DNA of 64,000 bases from Rhizobium sp. ASV8 (GTDB taxonomy: Bacteria > Pseudomonadota > Alphaproteobacteria > Rhizobiales > Rhizobiaceae). The position numbers and the translations under genes were made by a program. Under the pieces are notes generated by a model, which was not told where the DNA came from, did no database searches, and saw only the letters and a list, made by a program, of their open reading frames with translations. Of this stretch, positions 8,709-17,076 are shown piece after piece. Numbering within the stretch: the first letter of the stretch is position 1; the number at the start of each line of letters is the position of its first letter. The stretch is from assembly GCF_016429255.1 (NCBI RefSeq), contig NZ_JAELUG010000002.1, positions 1 to 64,000 of the forward strand, read 5' to 3'.

Positions 8709-10184
8709 ATGGAAGATCTGCTTCTGCTGCATGGAACGCTCGTAACGGTCGATCCGGAGCGCCGGATTATCGAGGATGGCGCGCTGGCAATTTCGGGAGA
8801 CCGGATCGTCGAGATCGGCATGGCTGCCGAACTGGCGCCACGTCATGCCGACAAGAAGGTGATCGATTGCCGTGGCAAGATGATCATCCCGGGCCTCATC
8901 GATGCACACGGCCATGCGGGCCATGCGCTGATCCGCAGCATAGCCGCCGACACCAACGCCCTGTGGATGCGGGTGGTGACACCCACCTACTATCACTACG
9001 TCACCCGTGACTTCTGGTATGCGGATGGACTGGTTTCTGGCCTGGAGCGACTTCGCGCCGGGGTGACGACGGGCGCAAGCATCATCACCTCGATGCCGCG
9101 CGCCGACGACCCGTTGTTCGCCATCAACCATGCACGTGCCTATACCGAACTCGGCCTACGCGAGATCGTCTGCGTCGGCCCGTCTGGTCTCCCCTGGCCG
9201 CACCCCGTCACCCGTTGGGAAAGCGGCAAGCCCGAGCGGCGCAACGTTGCCTTCGAAGAGATGATCGAGGGTTCTGAGGCGGCGATCCAAACGTTGAACG
9301 GCAGCGCGGATGGTCGCATCAGCGTCTTTCTGACACCGTTCACCATCGTGCCCTCGGTGGAGCCTTCCAACGCCTCAACGCCGGATCAGGCCGTCAACCT
9401 GACGGATGCCGACCGGATGCAGGCTCGCCGTGTCCGCGAAACCGCGCGCAAATGGGGCGTGCGCATCCATTCCGACGCCTTCGCCGGGCAGATCCGCATG
9501 GCATTCCAGGACAAGGAAAATGCGCTTCTCGGACCGGACATCCATCTGCAGCATTGCTGGGGCATTTCCCATGAGGAAATGGATATCCTGGCGGAGACGG
9601 GCACGCACGTTACCCACGCGCCGCCCGGTCGATCGACACCGGTGCTGGAGATGATGGCAAGGGGCATCTCGCTGGCCGTCACCACGGACGGCGTTTCTCC
9701 GAGCCGCCATTTCGACATGCTGCAAACCGCCCGACTGTTTCAATCCACCCAACATATCCTGCACAATCACGACCGCTACCTGCTGCCGCCGGGCAAGGTC
9801 TTCGAGATGATCACAATCGATGCCGCAAGGGTCCTCGGAATGGAGCATGAGATCGGTTCGTTGGAAGTAGGCAAAAAGGCTGATATCGCCATCATCGATA
9901 TGCGCAAACCGCATCTGATGCCGACCTGGATGCCCATCCACCGCCTCATCCATCAAGTCCTCGGCAGCGACGTCGACACCGTGATCGTCGACGGCAAGGT
10001 GCTGATGGAAGGAGGCAAGGTCTTGACGACAGATGTCGATGCAGCGCTCGATTTCGGCCAGCGCGAAGCGCTCGCCCTTGCCGATCGGGCGGGGCTGCAT
10101 GCCCATATGCACGATCCGGGCTGGGGCAAGCTGCAGCGCACGTTTAGCGAACCGATCCGGCCGCCGCAGGCGCCCGACTGCTAG
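8709..10184 (+). CDS. Amidohydrolase, TRZ/ATZ-type (third hydrolase of the cluster)
   Basis: 491-residue cytoplasmic amidohydrolase with an intact mononuclear metal site: His67/His69 (DAHGHAGH), His254 (RIHSDA), His282 (LQHCWG) and Asp327 (TTDGVSPS). ATG 8709 is chosen for its strong GGGAGG ribosome site; an in-frame ATG at 8607 lies in the operator/promoter region. It diverges from the binding-protein gene and shares its operator, so it belongs to the same import-and-hydrolysis regulon as the two amidohydrolases at 1987-4673. Likely a deaminase or chlorohydrolase-like enzyme; substrate unknown. Confidence 0.9.
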   Translation: MEDLLLLHGTLVTVDPERRIIEDGALAISGDRIVEIGMAAELAPRHADKKVIDCRGKMIIPGLIDAHGHAGHALIRSIAADTNALWMRVVTPTYYHYVTRDFWYADGLVSGLERLRAGVTTGASIITSMPRADDPLFAINHARAYTELGLREIVCVGPSGLPWPHPVTRWESGKPERRNVAFEEMIEGSEAAIQTLNGSADGRISVFLTPFTIVPSVEPSNASTPDQAVNLTDADRMQARRVRETARKWGVRIHSDAFAGQIRMAFQDKENALLGPDIHLQHCWGISHEEMDILAETGTHVTHAPPGRSTPVLEMMARGISLAVTTDGVSPSRHFDMLQTARLFQSTQHILHNHDRYLLPPGKVFEMITIDAARVLGMEHEIGSLEVGKKADIAIIDMRKPHLMPTWMPIHRLIHQVLGSDVDTVIVDGKVLMEGGKVLTTDVDAALDFGQREALALADRAGLHAHMHDPGWGKLQRTFSEPIRPPQAPDC

Positions 10185-10255
10185 ACAAATCCAGCAAGGG
10201 CGCAACGGCGTTCCTGAAACTGTTTTGGTCGATCGATCGCCAGCTCTTCTGGATC

Positions 10256-11068
10256 TCAGCGATCGGCGGGTATCTTCGCCGATGCCGAGCTTGGCGAAGA
10301 GAGCCAGTCTTCGATAATCTCGACAAGCAGTTCCGGACATTCCCTATGTGGATTGTGCCCGATGCCGGAGAGGATCCGGGGTTCTCCGTGCGTCCCTGCT
10401 ATCCGGCGGGGATGCTCGAGGGAGCCAAACTCATCATGCTCGCCATGTATCGTAAGCTGCGGACAGCGGAGCAACCGAAGCGCAGCATCGAGGCTCCAGT
10501 CGACAAAGGCCGGGTCCTGCCATGTGTCGATCCAGGCGTGGAGAACCCACTCGGCCTTGTCGCCGTGATATTTGGCCAGGCGGCTCATGTTATCTGCCGT
10601 CTCGAATTCCTGTTCGGCAATCCTTATTCCCGCCAGGGTGCGGTCTTCCACGAATGCCTGGGCCGCTATGGTGATGACGCCCTTGCATTGCCGCGGCAGG
10701 CTTGCGCCCGCCCAAACGGCCATGCCGCCGCCGACACTATGTCCGCAGGCGATGAACTCGTTGACCGACAGCTTCTCGCAGAGGAGCGGAACATATTGCT
10801 CCGCCTCCGTCGCAACGAAATCCCCGCTCAATATATCGGTGCGGCGGTCGGAGCGACCAAAGCCCAAACGGTCGTAGGCGATGACCTGCCGATTGAGGGC
10901 CTCCGCCAGCAATTTCGGAAACTGCCGCCAAAGCGCGACGCATCCGAGCGAATCGTGAAACAGAATCAGCGGTGTGGCCGAACCTGGATCGATGGGCGTC
11001 CAGGACTTGGCAAAAAGCTGCCCTCCCGGGCTTTCGATCCAATATTCCCTGTCACTGATCTCAGGCAC
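10256..11068 (-). CDS. Alpha/beta hydrolase
   Basis: 270-residue single-domain alpha/beta hydrolase. The nucleophile elbow is GHSVGG with Ser111, the acid is probably the Asp of IHGEHDEFGS and the histidine that of SGIGHNPH, in the right order. The oxyanion region is LFHDSLGC. GTG at 11068 is the start: it has GGGAG 7 nt upstream and no better ATG exists. It diverges from a TetR-type gene across a palindrome at 11210-11224, so that regulator may control it. Substrate (ester, lactone or similar) is not evident; no signal peptide, so cytoplasmic. Confidence 0.88.
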   Translation of the reverse strand: MPEISDREYWIESPGGQLFAKSWTPIDPGSATPLILFHDSLGCVALWRQFPKLLAEALNRQVIAYDRLGFGRSDRRTDILSGDFVATEAEQYVPLLCEKLSVNEFIACGHSVGGGMAVWAGASLPRQCKGVITIAAQAFVEDRTLAGIRIAEQEFETADNMSRLAKYHGDKAEWVLHAWIDTWQDPAFVDWSLDAALRLLRCPQLTIHGEHDEFGSLEHPRRIAGTHGEPRILSGIGHNPHRECPELLVEIIEDWLSSPSSASAKIPADR

Positions 11069-11209
11069 GTCAATTCTCCCGAACCGTATGTCGCTGCCAC
11101 TCTATATCCAGCAACGCGTTCCGGGACCATCACGATTGGCATCGAAGGAACCGCCGATCCGGCAGAAATTTGCGGCCCCAATTGTTAGAAGGGATTGCCA
11201 TTCCCAAAA

Positions 11210-11224
11210 CCTAACTATATTAGG
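11210..11224. promoter_or_regulatory. Candidate TetR operator (CCTAA-N5-TTAGG)
   Basis: CCTAACTATATTAGG is a perfect 5-bp inverted repeat with a 5-nt centre. A looser copy, CTA-N8-TAGG, follows directly (about 11232-11245). Both lie just before the TetR ATG at 11254 and within the region divergent to the alpha/beta hydrolase. Position and symmetry fit autoregulation; binding is inferred. Confidence 0.5.
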
Positions 11225-11253
11225 AAAAAAACTAATATCACTAGGAATACAGA

Positions 11254-11853
11254 ATGGCGCGGGCCGGCTTAACACGAGAAAGACTTGTCGAAGCGGCGGC
11301 GAAATTTGCGGATGAACACGGATTCGATTTCCTGACCCTGGCCGCACTCGCCCGCCAATTCGATGTGAAACTGGCAAGCCTCTATTCGCATGTGAAGAGC
11401 TCGGACGACCTCAAAGCCGGCGTGGCATTGCTCGCCCTCTCGAAACTGGCCGACCGTGCAGACGAAGCCATAGCCGGACGCGCGGGCAAAGATGCGCTGA
11501 TTGCTCTGGCCGATGTTCACCGCATATTCGCACGCGAGCATCCCGGTCTATTTCAAGCAGCACGGTTCCCAGTCGCTAGCGCAACCGCCGCCACAAGCGG
11601 CGGCGTCCGGCTATCGCGGAGCATGCAGGCGGTCGTGCGTGGCTATTCGCTGGTGGAAGCGGATTGCATTCACGCCATACGCTTGTTGGGCAGCTTCTTC
11701 CTGGGCTTTTCTGTGCTGGAGTTGGCCGGGAGCTTCTCCCACAGCCAGCCTGAGGCCGGGGTGTCCTGGTTGCGAAGCCTTGATGCGCTCGATGCGCTCC
11801 TGAAAGGCTGGGCTATCTCAAGCGCCGGCCAATCCCCCATTCTCCCGACCTGA
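11254..11853 (+). CDS. TetR/AcrR-family regulator with WHG-type C-terminus
   Basis: 199-residue repressor. The N-terminal helix-turn-helix spans about residues 8-50 (RERLVEAAAKFADEHGFDFLTLAALARQFDVKLASLYSHVKS), and the C-terminal ligand-binding/dimer domain resembles the WHG (TetR_C_33) type. AGGAA precedes the ATG by 6 nt. The SGNH hydrolase gene begins 12 nt after its stop, so the two are co-transcribed; the alpha/beta hydrolase is divergent. Probable targets are its own operon and that hydrolase. Ligand unknown. Confidence 0.9.
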   Translation: MARAGLTRERLVEAAAKFADEHGFDFLTLAALARQFDVKLASLYSHVKSSDDLKAGVALLALSKLADRADEAIAGRAGKDALIALADVHRIFAREHPGLFQAARFPVASATAATSGGVRLSRSMQAVVRGYSLVEADCIHAIRLLGSFFLGFSVLELAGSFSHSQPEAGVSWLRSLDALDALLKGWAISSAGQSPILPT

Positions 11854-11865
11854 TCGAGCTTAGAA

Positions 11866-13056
11866 ATGTCCATGAAACTTACCTCGATAACGACGCCAAT
11901 CACGCCCGATCTGCTCTTCGGCGCGCTTGAAGCAGAACGCACGGATATCGGCCTCATTCCGCATCGTCTACCTTCTTGGGCCCGCGCCCAATGCGACGAG
12001 GCGCAGTTCTTGATGGCCGAAGCGCAGCCATCTGGCGTTCGGGTCGCATTTCAGACATCCGCGACAACAGTCGAGTTAGACGTCCTCGCCACCAAGCGCG
12101 ACTATGTGGGGATGCCTCGTCGCCCCGCCGGCGTCTACGATCTGCGCGTGAATGGGCGGCTGGAAAGGCAGGAGAGCGTTTCGAACGGCCGAATTCTGCG
12201 GATCAACATGGCGACGGGAACTACGGCCATTGAGCCTGGCAAGCCGCAGACGCTGTGTTTCACAGACCTTCCAGCAGGCATGAAAACCGTCGATATCTGG
12301 CTACCGCACGACGAGGCAACCGAACTCATCACTCTGCGCTCGGATGCGCCCATTGCGCCGATCGCGACAACCGGGAAACCCGTCTGGCTTCACCATGGCA
12401 GCTCGATCAGCCAGGGCTCGAATGCCGCGTCGCCCACCGGCATCTGGCCCGTGATCGCGGCCGATCGAGCGGGCATGGAACTCGTCAACCTTGGCTTCAG
12501 TGGTAATGCGCTGCTGGATCCCTTCGTGGCGCGCGCGATCCGGGATACACCGGCGGATTTCATAAGCCTGAAGATCGGTATCAATCTGGTCAATACCGAC
12601 CTCATGCGGCTACGCGCCTTCGGCCCTGCCGTCCATGGCTTTTTGGACACCATCAGGGAGGGGCATCCGACGACACCTTTGCTCGTCGTATCGTCCGTTT
12701 TCTGCCCGATACACGAAACAATACCCGGACCGAGCCAGGCCGATCTCTCCGTATTGCGGCGAGGACGCTTGCTGTTTCAGGCCGGGGGCAATGCCGACGA
12801 AGTAAAGCAAGGCAAGTTGGCGCTCACCGTCATCCGCGATCGGCTCCGAGCGATCGTCGAGCGAAGATCGCAAAGCGACGACAATATTCACTACCTGCAT
12901 GGCCTTGAACTTTACGGAGAGGCGGACAACGCACGCCTCCCCTTGCCGGATGAACTGCATCCGGATGCTGAAACCCATCGGCTGATGGGTGAACGCTTCG
13001 CGGATCTCGTTTTCAGCTCCGGCCGCTTCACCGGCAGAAAACAGCTGCGTCGCTAA
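11866..13056 (+). CDS. SGNH/GDSL-family hydrolase
   Basis: 396-residue protein with a beta-rich N-terminal half (about 1-165) and a C-terminal SGNH esterase domain. Block I is HHGSSIS with the Ser nucleophile near residue 178, block II NLGFSGNA, block III IGINLVN, and block V DELHPDAE with the catalytic Asp-x-x-His. There is no signal peptide. Enzymes of this layout are often carbohydrate or ester deacylases; the actual substrate is unknown. It is co-transcribed with the preceding TetR gene and near an alpha/beta hydrolase, suggesting a small esterase regulon. Confidence 0.85.
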   Translation: MSMKLTSITTPITPDLLFGALEAERTDIGLIPHRLPSWARAQCDEAQFLMAEAQPSGVRVAFQTSATTVELDVLATKRDYVGMPRRPAGVYDLRVNGRLERQESVSNGRILRINMATGTTAIEPGKPQTLCFTDLPAGMKTVDIWLPHDEATELITLRSDAPIAPIATTGKPVWLHHGSSISQGSNAASPTGIWPVIAADRAGMELVNLGFSGNALLDPFVARAIRDTPADFISLKIGINLVNTDLMRLRAFGPAVHGFLDTIREGHPTTPLLVVSSVFCPIHETIPGPSQADLSVLRRGRLLFQAGGNADEVKQGKLALTVIRDRLRAIVERRSQSDDNIHYLHGLELYGEADNARLPLPDELHPDAETHRLMGERFADLVFSSGRFTGRKQLRR

Positions 13057-13100
13057 TGCCGCGCAACTGCTTACGGTAAGAAAACGCCAGGTCGCGGATC

Positions 13101-14327
13101 TCACTCTGCCGCCTGGGTGACGGATGCGACATCGGAGGACGAAGGTTCTCCCGCCAGGCTGGCTTGTCCGAGCGCCACGATGAGAACGGTTATCAGGCTG
13201 GCTGCGACGGAGACCCAAAATCCGTTCGTCGGACCAAAATTGTCGACCACCAGACCGGAGACAAAAGCGCCGAGTGCCATGCCGATACCGATGCCGGTCA
13301 TCACCCAGGTCACGCCTTCGGTCAGCATCGATTCCGGCACGCGCCGCTCGATCAGGCCGAAGGCGGTGATGAAGGCCGGCGAGATCGCGACGCCGCTCAG
13401 GAAAACCGCGAAGGCAAGCAGAGCGACGGATGAGCCGGCAACAAGGAGTGGCAAAGCCGTTACTGCAAGCACACTGACGGCGACCAGCAGCTGACGTTGG
13501 AGCGGCATCTTGAGATTCAATGCGCCAATCGCCAGACCGACGAGAAAGGAGCCGATGGCGTAGACGCCGATCACGATGCTTGCCGCCTCGGGCTGGCCCA
13601 GTTCCTTGGTGATGGCAACAGCGCTGACTTCCGCAGTCGCGAAGGTCGCCCCCACGAAAATCAGGGCCGTCGTGATGATCTGGACCGGACGAAGCCAGAT
13701 TGCCGAACGCTGGCGACCTTCGGAGCCCGATACACGCACCTTCGGCTCGGTCGACCGCTGTAGCAGAAATGCGATTGTCCCGAGCGCAAGGGACGCGGTG
13801 CTAACGACCATTCCTGCTTCCGGAAACAGCGAAACGGCAAGACCGACCGAAAGAGACGCGCCGGAAATATAGACAAGCTCGTCAGCAGCGGATTCGAAGG
13901 CAAAGGCCGTGTTCAGCTCCGGCCGACCGCGAAAGATCTCCGTCCAGCGGGCGCGCACCATGGCCGGCATGCTGGGCATGACAGCCGAGAAGAAGGCGGC
14001 AGCGAATAGCGTCCACGCCGGCCAACCCTGCCTGGCAGCAATGATGAGAGCGGCAAAGGCGATCACGGAGACGAGTGTAGCGGGCGCAACAACGGCACGT
14101 TGGCCGAGCCGATCGACAAACCTGGAAATCTGTGGCGAGACGAGCGCATTGGTGAGTGCAAAGGTCGCGGAAACGGCGCCTGCAAGCCAATACTCCCCGC
14201 GCGTCTGCGAAAGCATGGCGATGATGCCGATGGGAGCCATCGCAAACGGAAGGCGGGCGAAGAAGCCGGCGGCCGCAAAACCCTTGGCGCCCGGAACCTG
14301 AAAAATCTCTTTATATGGATTGGACAT
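13101..14327 (-). CDS. Major facilitator superfamily transporter
   Basis: 408-residue integral membrane protein with about 12 hydrophobic segments and the MFS loop 2-3 motif as SRFVDRLGQRAV. ATG 14327 has AGGAG 7 nt upstream; an in-frame start at 14411 would run through the operators and is rejected. It diverges from a TetR repressor gene over three tandem palindromes, the usual arrangement for a drug or metabolite exporter controlled by its substrate. Direction of transport and substrate are inferred from context only. Confidence 0.9.
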   Translation of the reverse strand: MSNPYKEIFQVPGAKGFAAAGFFARLPFAMAPIGIIAMLSQTRGEYWLAGAVSATFALTNALVSPQISRFVDRLGQRAVVAPATLVSVIAFAALIIAARQGWPAWTLFAAAFFSAVMPSMPAMVRARWTEIFRGRPELNTAFAFESAADELVYISGASLSVGLAVSLFPEAGMVVSTASLALGTIAFLLQRSTEPKVRVSGSEGRQRSAIWLRPVQIITTALIFVGATFATAEVSAVAITKELGQPEAASIVIGVYAIGSFLVGLAIGALNLKMPLQRQLLVAVSVLAVTALPLLVAGSSVALLAFAVFLSGVAISPAFITAFGLIERRVPESMLTEGVTWVMTGIGIGMALGAFVSGLVVDNFGPTNGFWVSVAASLITVLIVALGQASLAGEPSSSDVASVTQAAE

Positions 14328-14361
14328 CGCAATGCTCCTTGACTGATCGAAGGCGCCTAAT

Positions 14362-14431
14362 ACATACGTGGCGTATGTGAATGAGATAATTGCATACGCC
14401 ACGTATGTCAACTATCATACGCGGCGTATGT
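14362..14431. promoter_or_regulatory. Three tandem TetR operators (CATACG-N3-CGTATG)
   Basis: Three copies of the same palindrome lie at 14362-14378, 14392-14408 and 14415-14431, with central triplets TGG, CCA and CGG. Centres are 30 and 23 bp apart. They fill the gap between the divergent MFS and TetR genes. The spacing places two dimers on nearly opposite helical faces of the third. Confidence 0.78.
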
Positions 14432-14462
14432 CAATTATTGTGGAAGCATGAACGGAGATATG

Positions 14463-15056
14463 ATGCGCAAGCCCCGCAGCGAAATGATTGCCGAGACGCG
14501 GGCAAAGCTACTGGCCGCCGGCCGCGAGGCGTTCGGAAACGTTGGATACGCCGAAGCCTCCATGGACGATTTCACGGCCGCTGCCGGGCTGACGCGCGGT
14601 GCGCTCTACCATCATTTCGGCGACAAGAAGGGGTTGCTGCAGGCCGTTATCAACGAAATCGATGCCGAAATGGCAGGAAGGCTTTGCGGCATTTCGGCTC
14701 AAGCGTCATCGCGCTGGCAGGGCTTCGTGGACGAGAACGTCGGCTATGTGGAGATGGCACTGGAGCCAGAGATCCAGCGTATCATGTTTCGCGACGGGCC
14801 GGCGGTGTTGGGCGACCCCTCTGGATGGCCAAGCGCGAACGGCTGTATCACCACCATTACCCAAAGTCTTCGCAGCCTTCGCGAGGAAGGAACCATCGTC
14901 GATATTGATCCGGAAGCCGGAGCTCGCCTCATCAATGCGGCAAGCAGCAGCGCCGCGCAGTGGATCGCCAATTCGGATAATCCGGAAGCTACCTCGAAAC
15001 GGGCAGTCGCAGCTTTCCGCACTTTTCTCGAGGGACTGTTGATCAAAAGGGACTGA
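14463..15056 (+). CDS. TetR/AcrR-family repressor of the divergent MFS gene
   Basis: 197-residue regulator with an N-terminal helix-turn-helix at about residues 8-55 (ETRAKLLAAGREAFGNVGYAEASMDDFTAAAGLTRGALYHHFGDK). The C-terminal half is helical and ligand-binding. Of three closely spaced ATGs, 14463 is chosen because GGAG lies 5 nt upstream; 14448 and 14460 are the alternatives. Three operator copies directly upstream indicate control of itself and of the divergent MFS exporter. Confidence 0.9.
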   Translation: MRKPRSEMIAETRAKLLAAGREAFGNVGYAEASMDDFTAAAGLTRGALYHHFGDKKGLLQAVINEIDAEMAGRLCGISAQASSRWQGFVDENVGYVEMALEPEIQRIMFRDGPAVLGDPSGWPSANGCITTITQSLRSLREEGTIVDIDPEAGARLINAASSSAAQWIANSDNPEATSKRAVAAFRTFLEGLLIKRD

Positions 15057-15102
15057 ACGCGGCCATCCCTATGCATGGCGATAGCGGTGCTGTTCATCTG
15101 AT

Positions 15103-15876
15103 CTAGCGATAGAATTCGGACGGTGGCTTTCCGAAATGCCGGCGAAACATCGCCGTAAAGGCACTCTGGCTGGCATAGCCGCAATCGAAGGCGATATCGA
15201 TGACGCGCTCGCCGCTTGCAAGCCGCCGCAAGGCAAATAGCAGCCTCGCCTGCTCGCGCCATCTCCCGAAGCTCATACCCGTTTCCTTGCTGAACAGCCG
15301 ATGGATGGTCTTGGCGGTAACGCCGAGCCGTTCGGCCCATTGCCCGACCGTCGAGCTATCCGAAGGGTCTTCGCTGACGGCCTCGCAAATCAGTTTGATA
15401 CGGGCATCTGCCGGCATGGGAAGATGGACGGGCAATATGTCGGAAACCCGCACTTCATCGGCAACCAGCCGCATGAGACGATCGTCCCGGCTACCCTCCT
15501 CATAATCTCGCGGCACGTGAACGGCAGCGACAACGAGCTCGCGCAGCAGCGGCGAAACCTCGATGACGCAGCTTCGTGCAGGCAGATGCCGGATCGCCGT
15601 CGCATCGATGAAGACGGTGCGGATCTTGACCTCGCCCGACATTCTTACATCGTGTTCCAGGCTGGCGGCCAGCCACAACGCCCGGCTCGGCGGCACGACC
15701 CAAGATCCCTCCGCCGAGCGCACGATCATTACGCCCTCTATCGCATAGAGCAGTTGGCCGCGCGGATGCGAATGCCATCCCGTCGAAGACCCGTCGGGAT
15801 AGTTGATGTCCATTGCCGCCATGGCGCGATGCGTATCGTGAAAGTCGAGATGCTTTCGAGTCGGATCGTCCTGCAT
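15103..15876 (-). CDS. AraC-family regulator with cupin sensor
   Basis: 257-residue regulator. The N-terminal cupin-like sensor (about 20-110) carries the motif GWHSHPRGQLLYAIEG. The C-terminal AraC DNA-binding domain (about 155-257) shows two helix-turn-helix motifs, the second as RVIDIAFDCGYASQSAFTAMFRRHFGKPPSEF. This layout is typical of regulators that sit next to and control an EamA/DMT exporter, which is exactly its divergent neighbour. Inducer unknown. Confidence 0.9.
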   Translation of the reverse strand: MQDDPTRKHLDFHDTHRAMAAMDINYPDGSSTGWHSHPRGQLLYAIEGVMIVRSAEGSWVVPPSRALWLAASLEHDVRMSGEVKIRTVFIDATAIRHLPARSCVIEVSPLLRELVVAAVHVPRDYEEGSRDDRLMRLVADEVRVSDILPVHLPMPADARIKLICEAVSEDPSDSSTVGQWAERLGVTAKTIHRLFSKETGMSFGRWREQARLLFALRRLASGERVIDIAFDCGYASQSAFTAMFRRHFGKPPSEFYR

Positions 15877-15930
15877 GTCCCAATCTCTACAATTATGTTC
15901 AGTATAGAGTGATACGGACCAAACTGGAAA

Positions 15931-15968
15931 CGATAACCGTGGGTCTCAATGAAAGTTCACGGTTATCG
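15931..15968. repeat. Perfect 11-bp inverted repeat at the exporter start
   Basis: CGATAACCGTG (15931-15941) and CACGGTTATCG (15958-15968) are exact inverted copies 16 nt apart, ending 3 nt before the ATG of the DMT exporter. It may be an operator for the AraC-type neighbour or a hairpin that hides the exporter start in mRNA. A GTG start at 15939 would lie inside the first arm. Confidence 0.6.
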
Positions 15969-15971
15969 ATC

Positions 15972-16892
15972 ATGAAAAACAAACTCGCATTTCTCTATCC
16001 TCTCTTCGCGATCATCCTCTGGTCCGGAAACGTCATCGTTTCCAGAATGTCCGCGCACACGATCGGGCCCGAGGCGATCACTTTCTATCGCCTGCTGTTT
16101 GCCGTTCTTCTGATGAGCACCTTCGTCGCCGCTCCCGCGTGGCGAAATCGCGCCGTCATCTGGCCCCACATCGGAAAATTCGCCATTCTCGGCTTCCTGG
16201 CGATGTGCCTGTTCCAGAGCCTGTCCTACCTGGCGGCCGAATCCACCACGGCGACCAACATGGCGATCTTCACAGCGTTGGCGCCGCTGCTGACGGTTGC
16301 CTTGAGCGCCATCGTCCTGAAGGATACCCCGACGGTTGGAATGGTCGGCGGCGGCGTCCTCTCGCTAGTCGGGCTTGTCTATCTCGTCAGCGGCGGCAAT
16401 CCGGCGACCATTGTGGAAAACGGCGTGCATCTCGGCGATCCGCTGATGCTGATAGCTGCCATGGTTTATGCGCTTTACGGCGTTCTGCTGAAGCGCTGGA
16501 ACCTTCCGGTCGCAGGCTGGCAATCAACCTATATGCAGGCAATCTGCGCCCTGACGATCATGTTCCCCGCATTCCTGGCAACCCCCGCGCCGATGCGATC
16601 CCTGAATGCCGATACGCTGCCGCTCATCGCCTATGCCGGCGGTATGGCTTCGGTCGTTCTGCCCTTCTTGTGGATCCGCGGCGTCCAGATCCTCGGACCT
16701 AGCCGGTGCGCAGCCGTCATCAATCTTCTGCCGGTCTTCACCGCAATCGGCGCCATAACGATGCTTGGCGAACCTGTGCACAGCTATCATATCATAGGCG
16801 GCGGCCTTGCCTTGATCGGTGTCGCCAGCGCCGAAATCTTCCGCCGACCATTGCGCGGTGCGCCGCCGATCGTGCCGGAGGTGGTCGATTAG
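15972..16892 (+). CDS. EamA/DMT-family transporter
   Basis: 306-residue inner-membrane protein with ten hydrophobic segments in two EamA repeats (about 5-140 and 155-295). It starts MKNKLAFLYPLFAIILWSGNVI, the usual first helix. The ATG lacks a clear ribosome site; GTG 15939, with GGAAA about 11 nt upstream, is an alternative adding 11 residues. Such proteins export amino acids, metabolites or drugs. The divergent AraC-type gene is the probable regulator. Substrate unknown. Confidence 0.88.
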   Translation: MKNKLAFLYPLFAIILWSGNVIVSRMSAHTIGPEAITFYRLLFAVLLMSTFVAAPAWRNRAVIWPHIGKFAILGFLAMCLFQSLSYLAAESTTATNMAIFTALAPLLTVALSAIVLKDTPTVGMVGGGVLSLVGLVYLVSGGNPATIVENGVHLGDPLMLIAAMVYALYGVLLKRWNLPVAGWQSTYMQAICALTIMFPAFLATPAPMRSLNADTLPLIAYAGGMASVVLPFLWIRGVQILGPSRCAAVINLLPVFTAIGAITMLGEPVHSYHIIGGGLALIGVASAEIFRRPLRGAPPIVPEVVD

Positions 16893-16919
16893 TCGCTGCG
16901 AGCCGAGGCCGCCGAACCG

Positions 16920-16964
16920 AATGAGATCGAGCCTGCGCTTTGCAATCGCAGGCTCGATCTCATT
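16920..16964. terminator. 18-bp perfect stem-loop between convergent genes
   Basis: Arms 16920-16937 and 16947-16964 are exact inverted copies (AATGAGATCGAGCCTGCG and its complement) with a 9-nt loop. It lies 28 nt after the exporter stop and between convergent genes. There is no T-tract on either side, so it may protect transcript ends or act as a bidirectional terminator. The remaining 112 nt to the LacI stop show nothing clear. Confidence 0.65.
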
Positions 16965-17076
16965 CTGACCGCTGGCCGCTCGAAATTCGTCGCTGGAGAT
17001 GTCTATCGCCACAAGGCTGGCGCTCGGGTGCGGCGGGGGTGGCGGCAAGCATCGAATAGACAGGGGCTAGCTCGCG

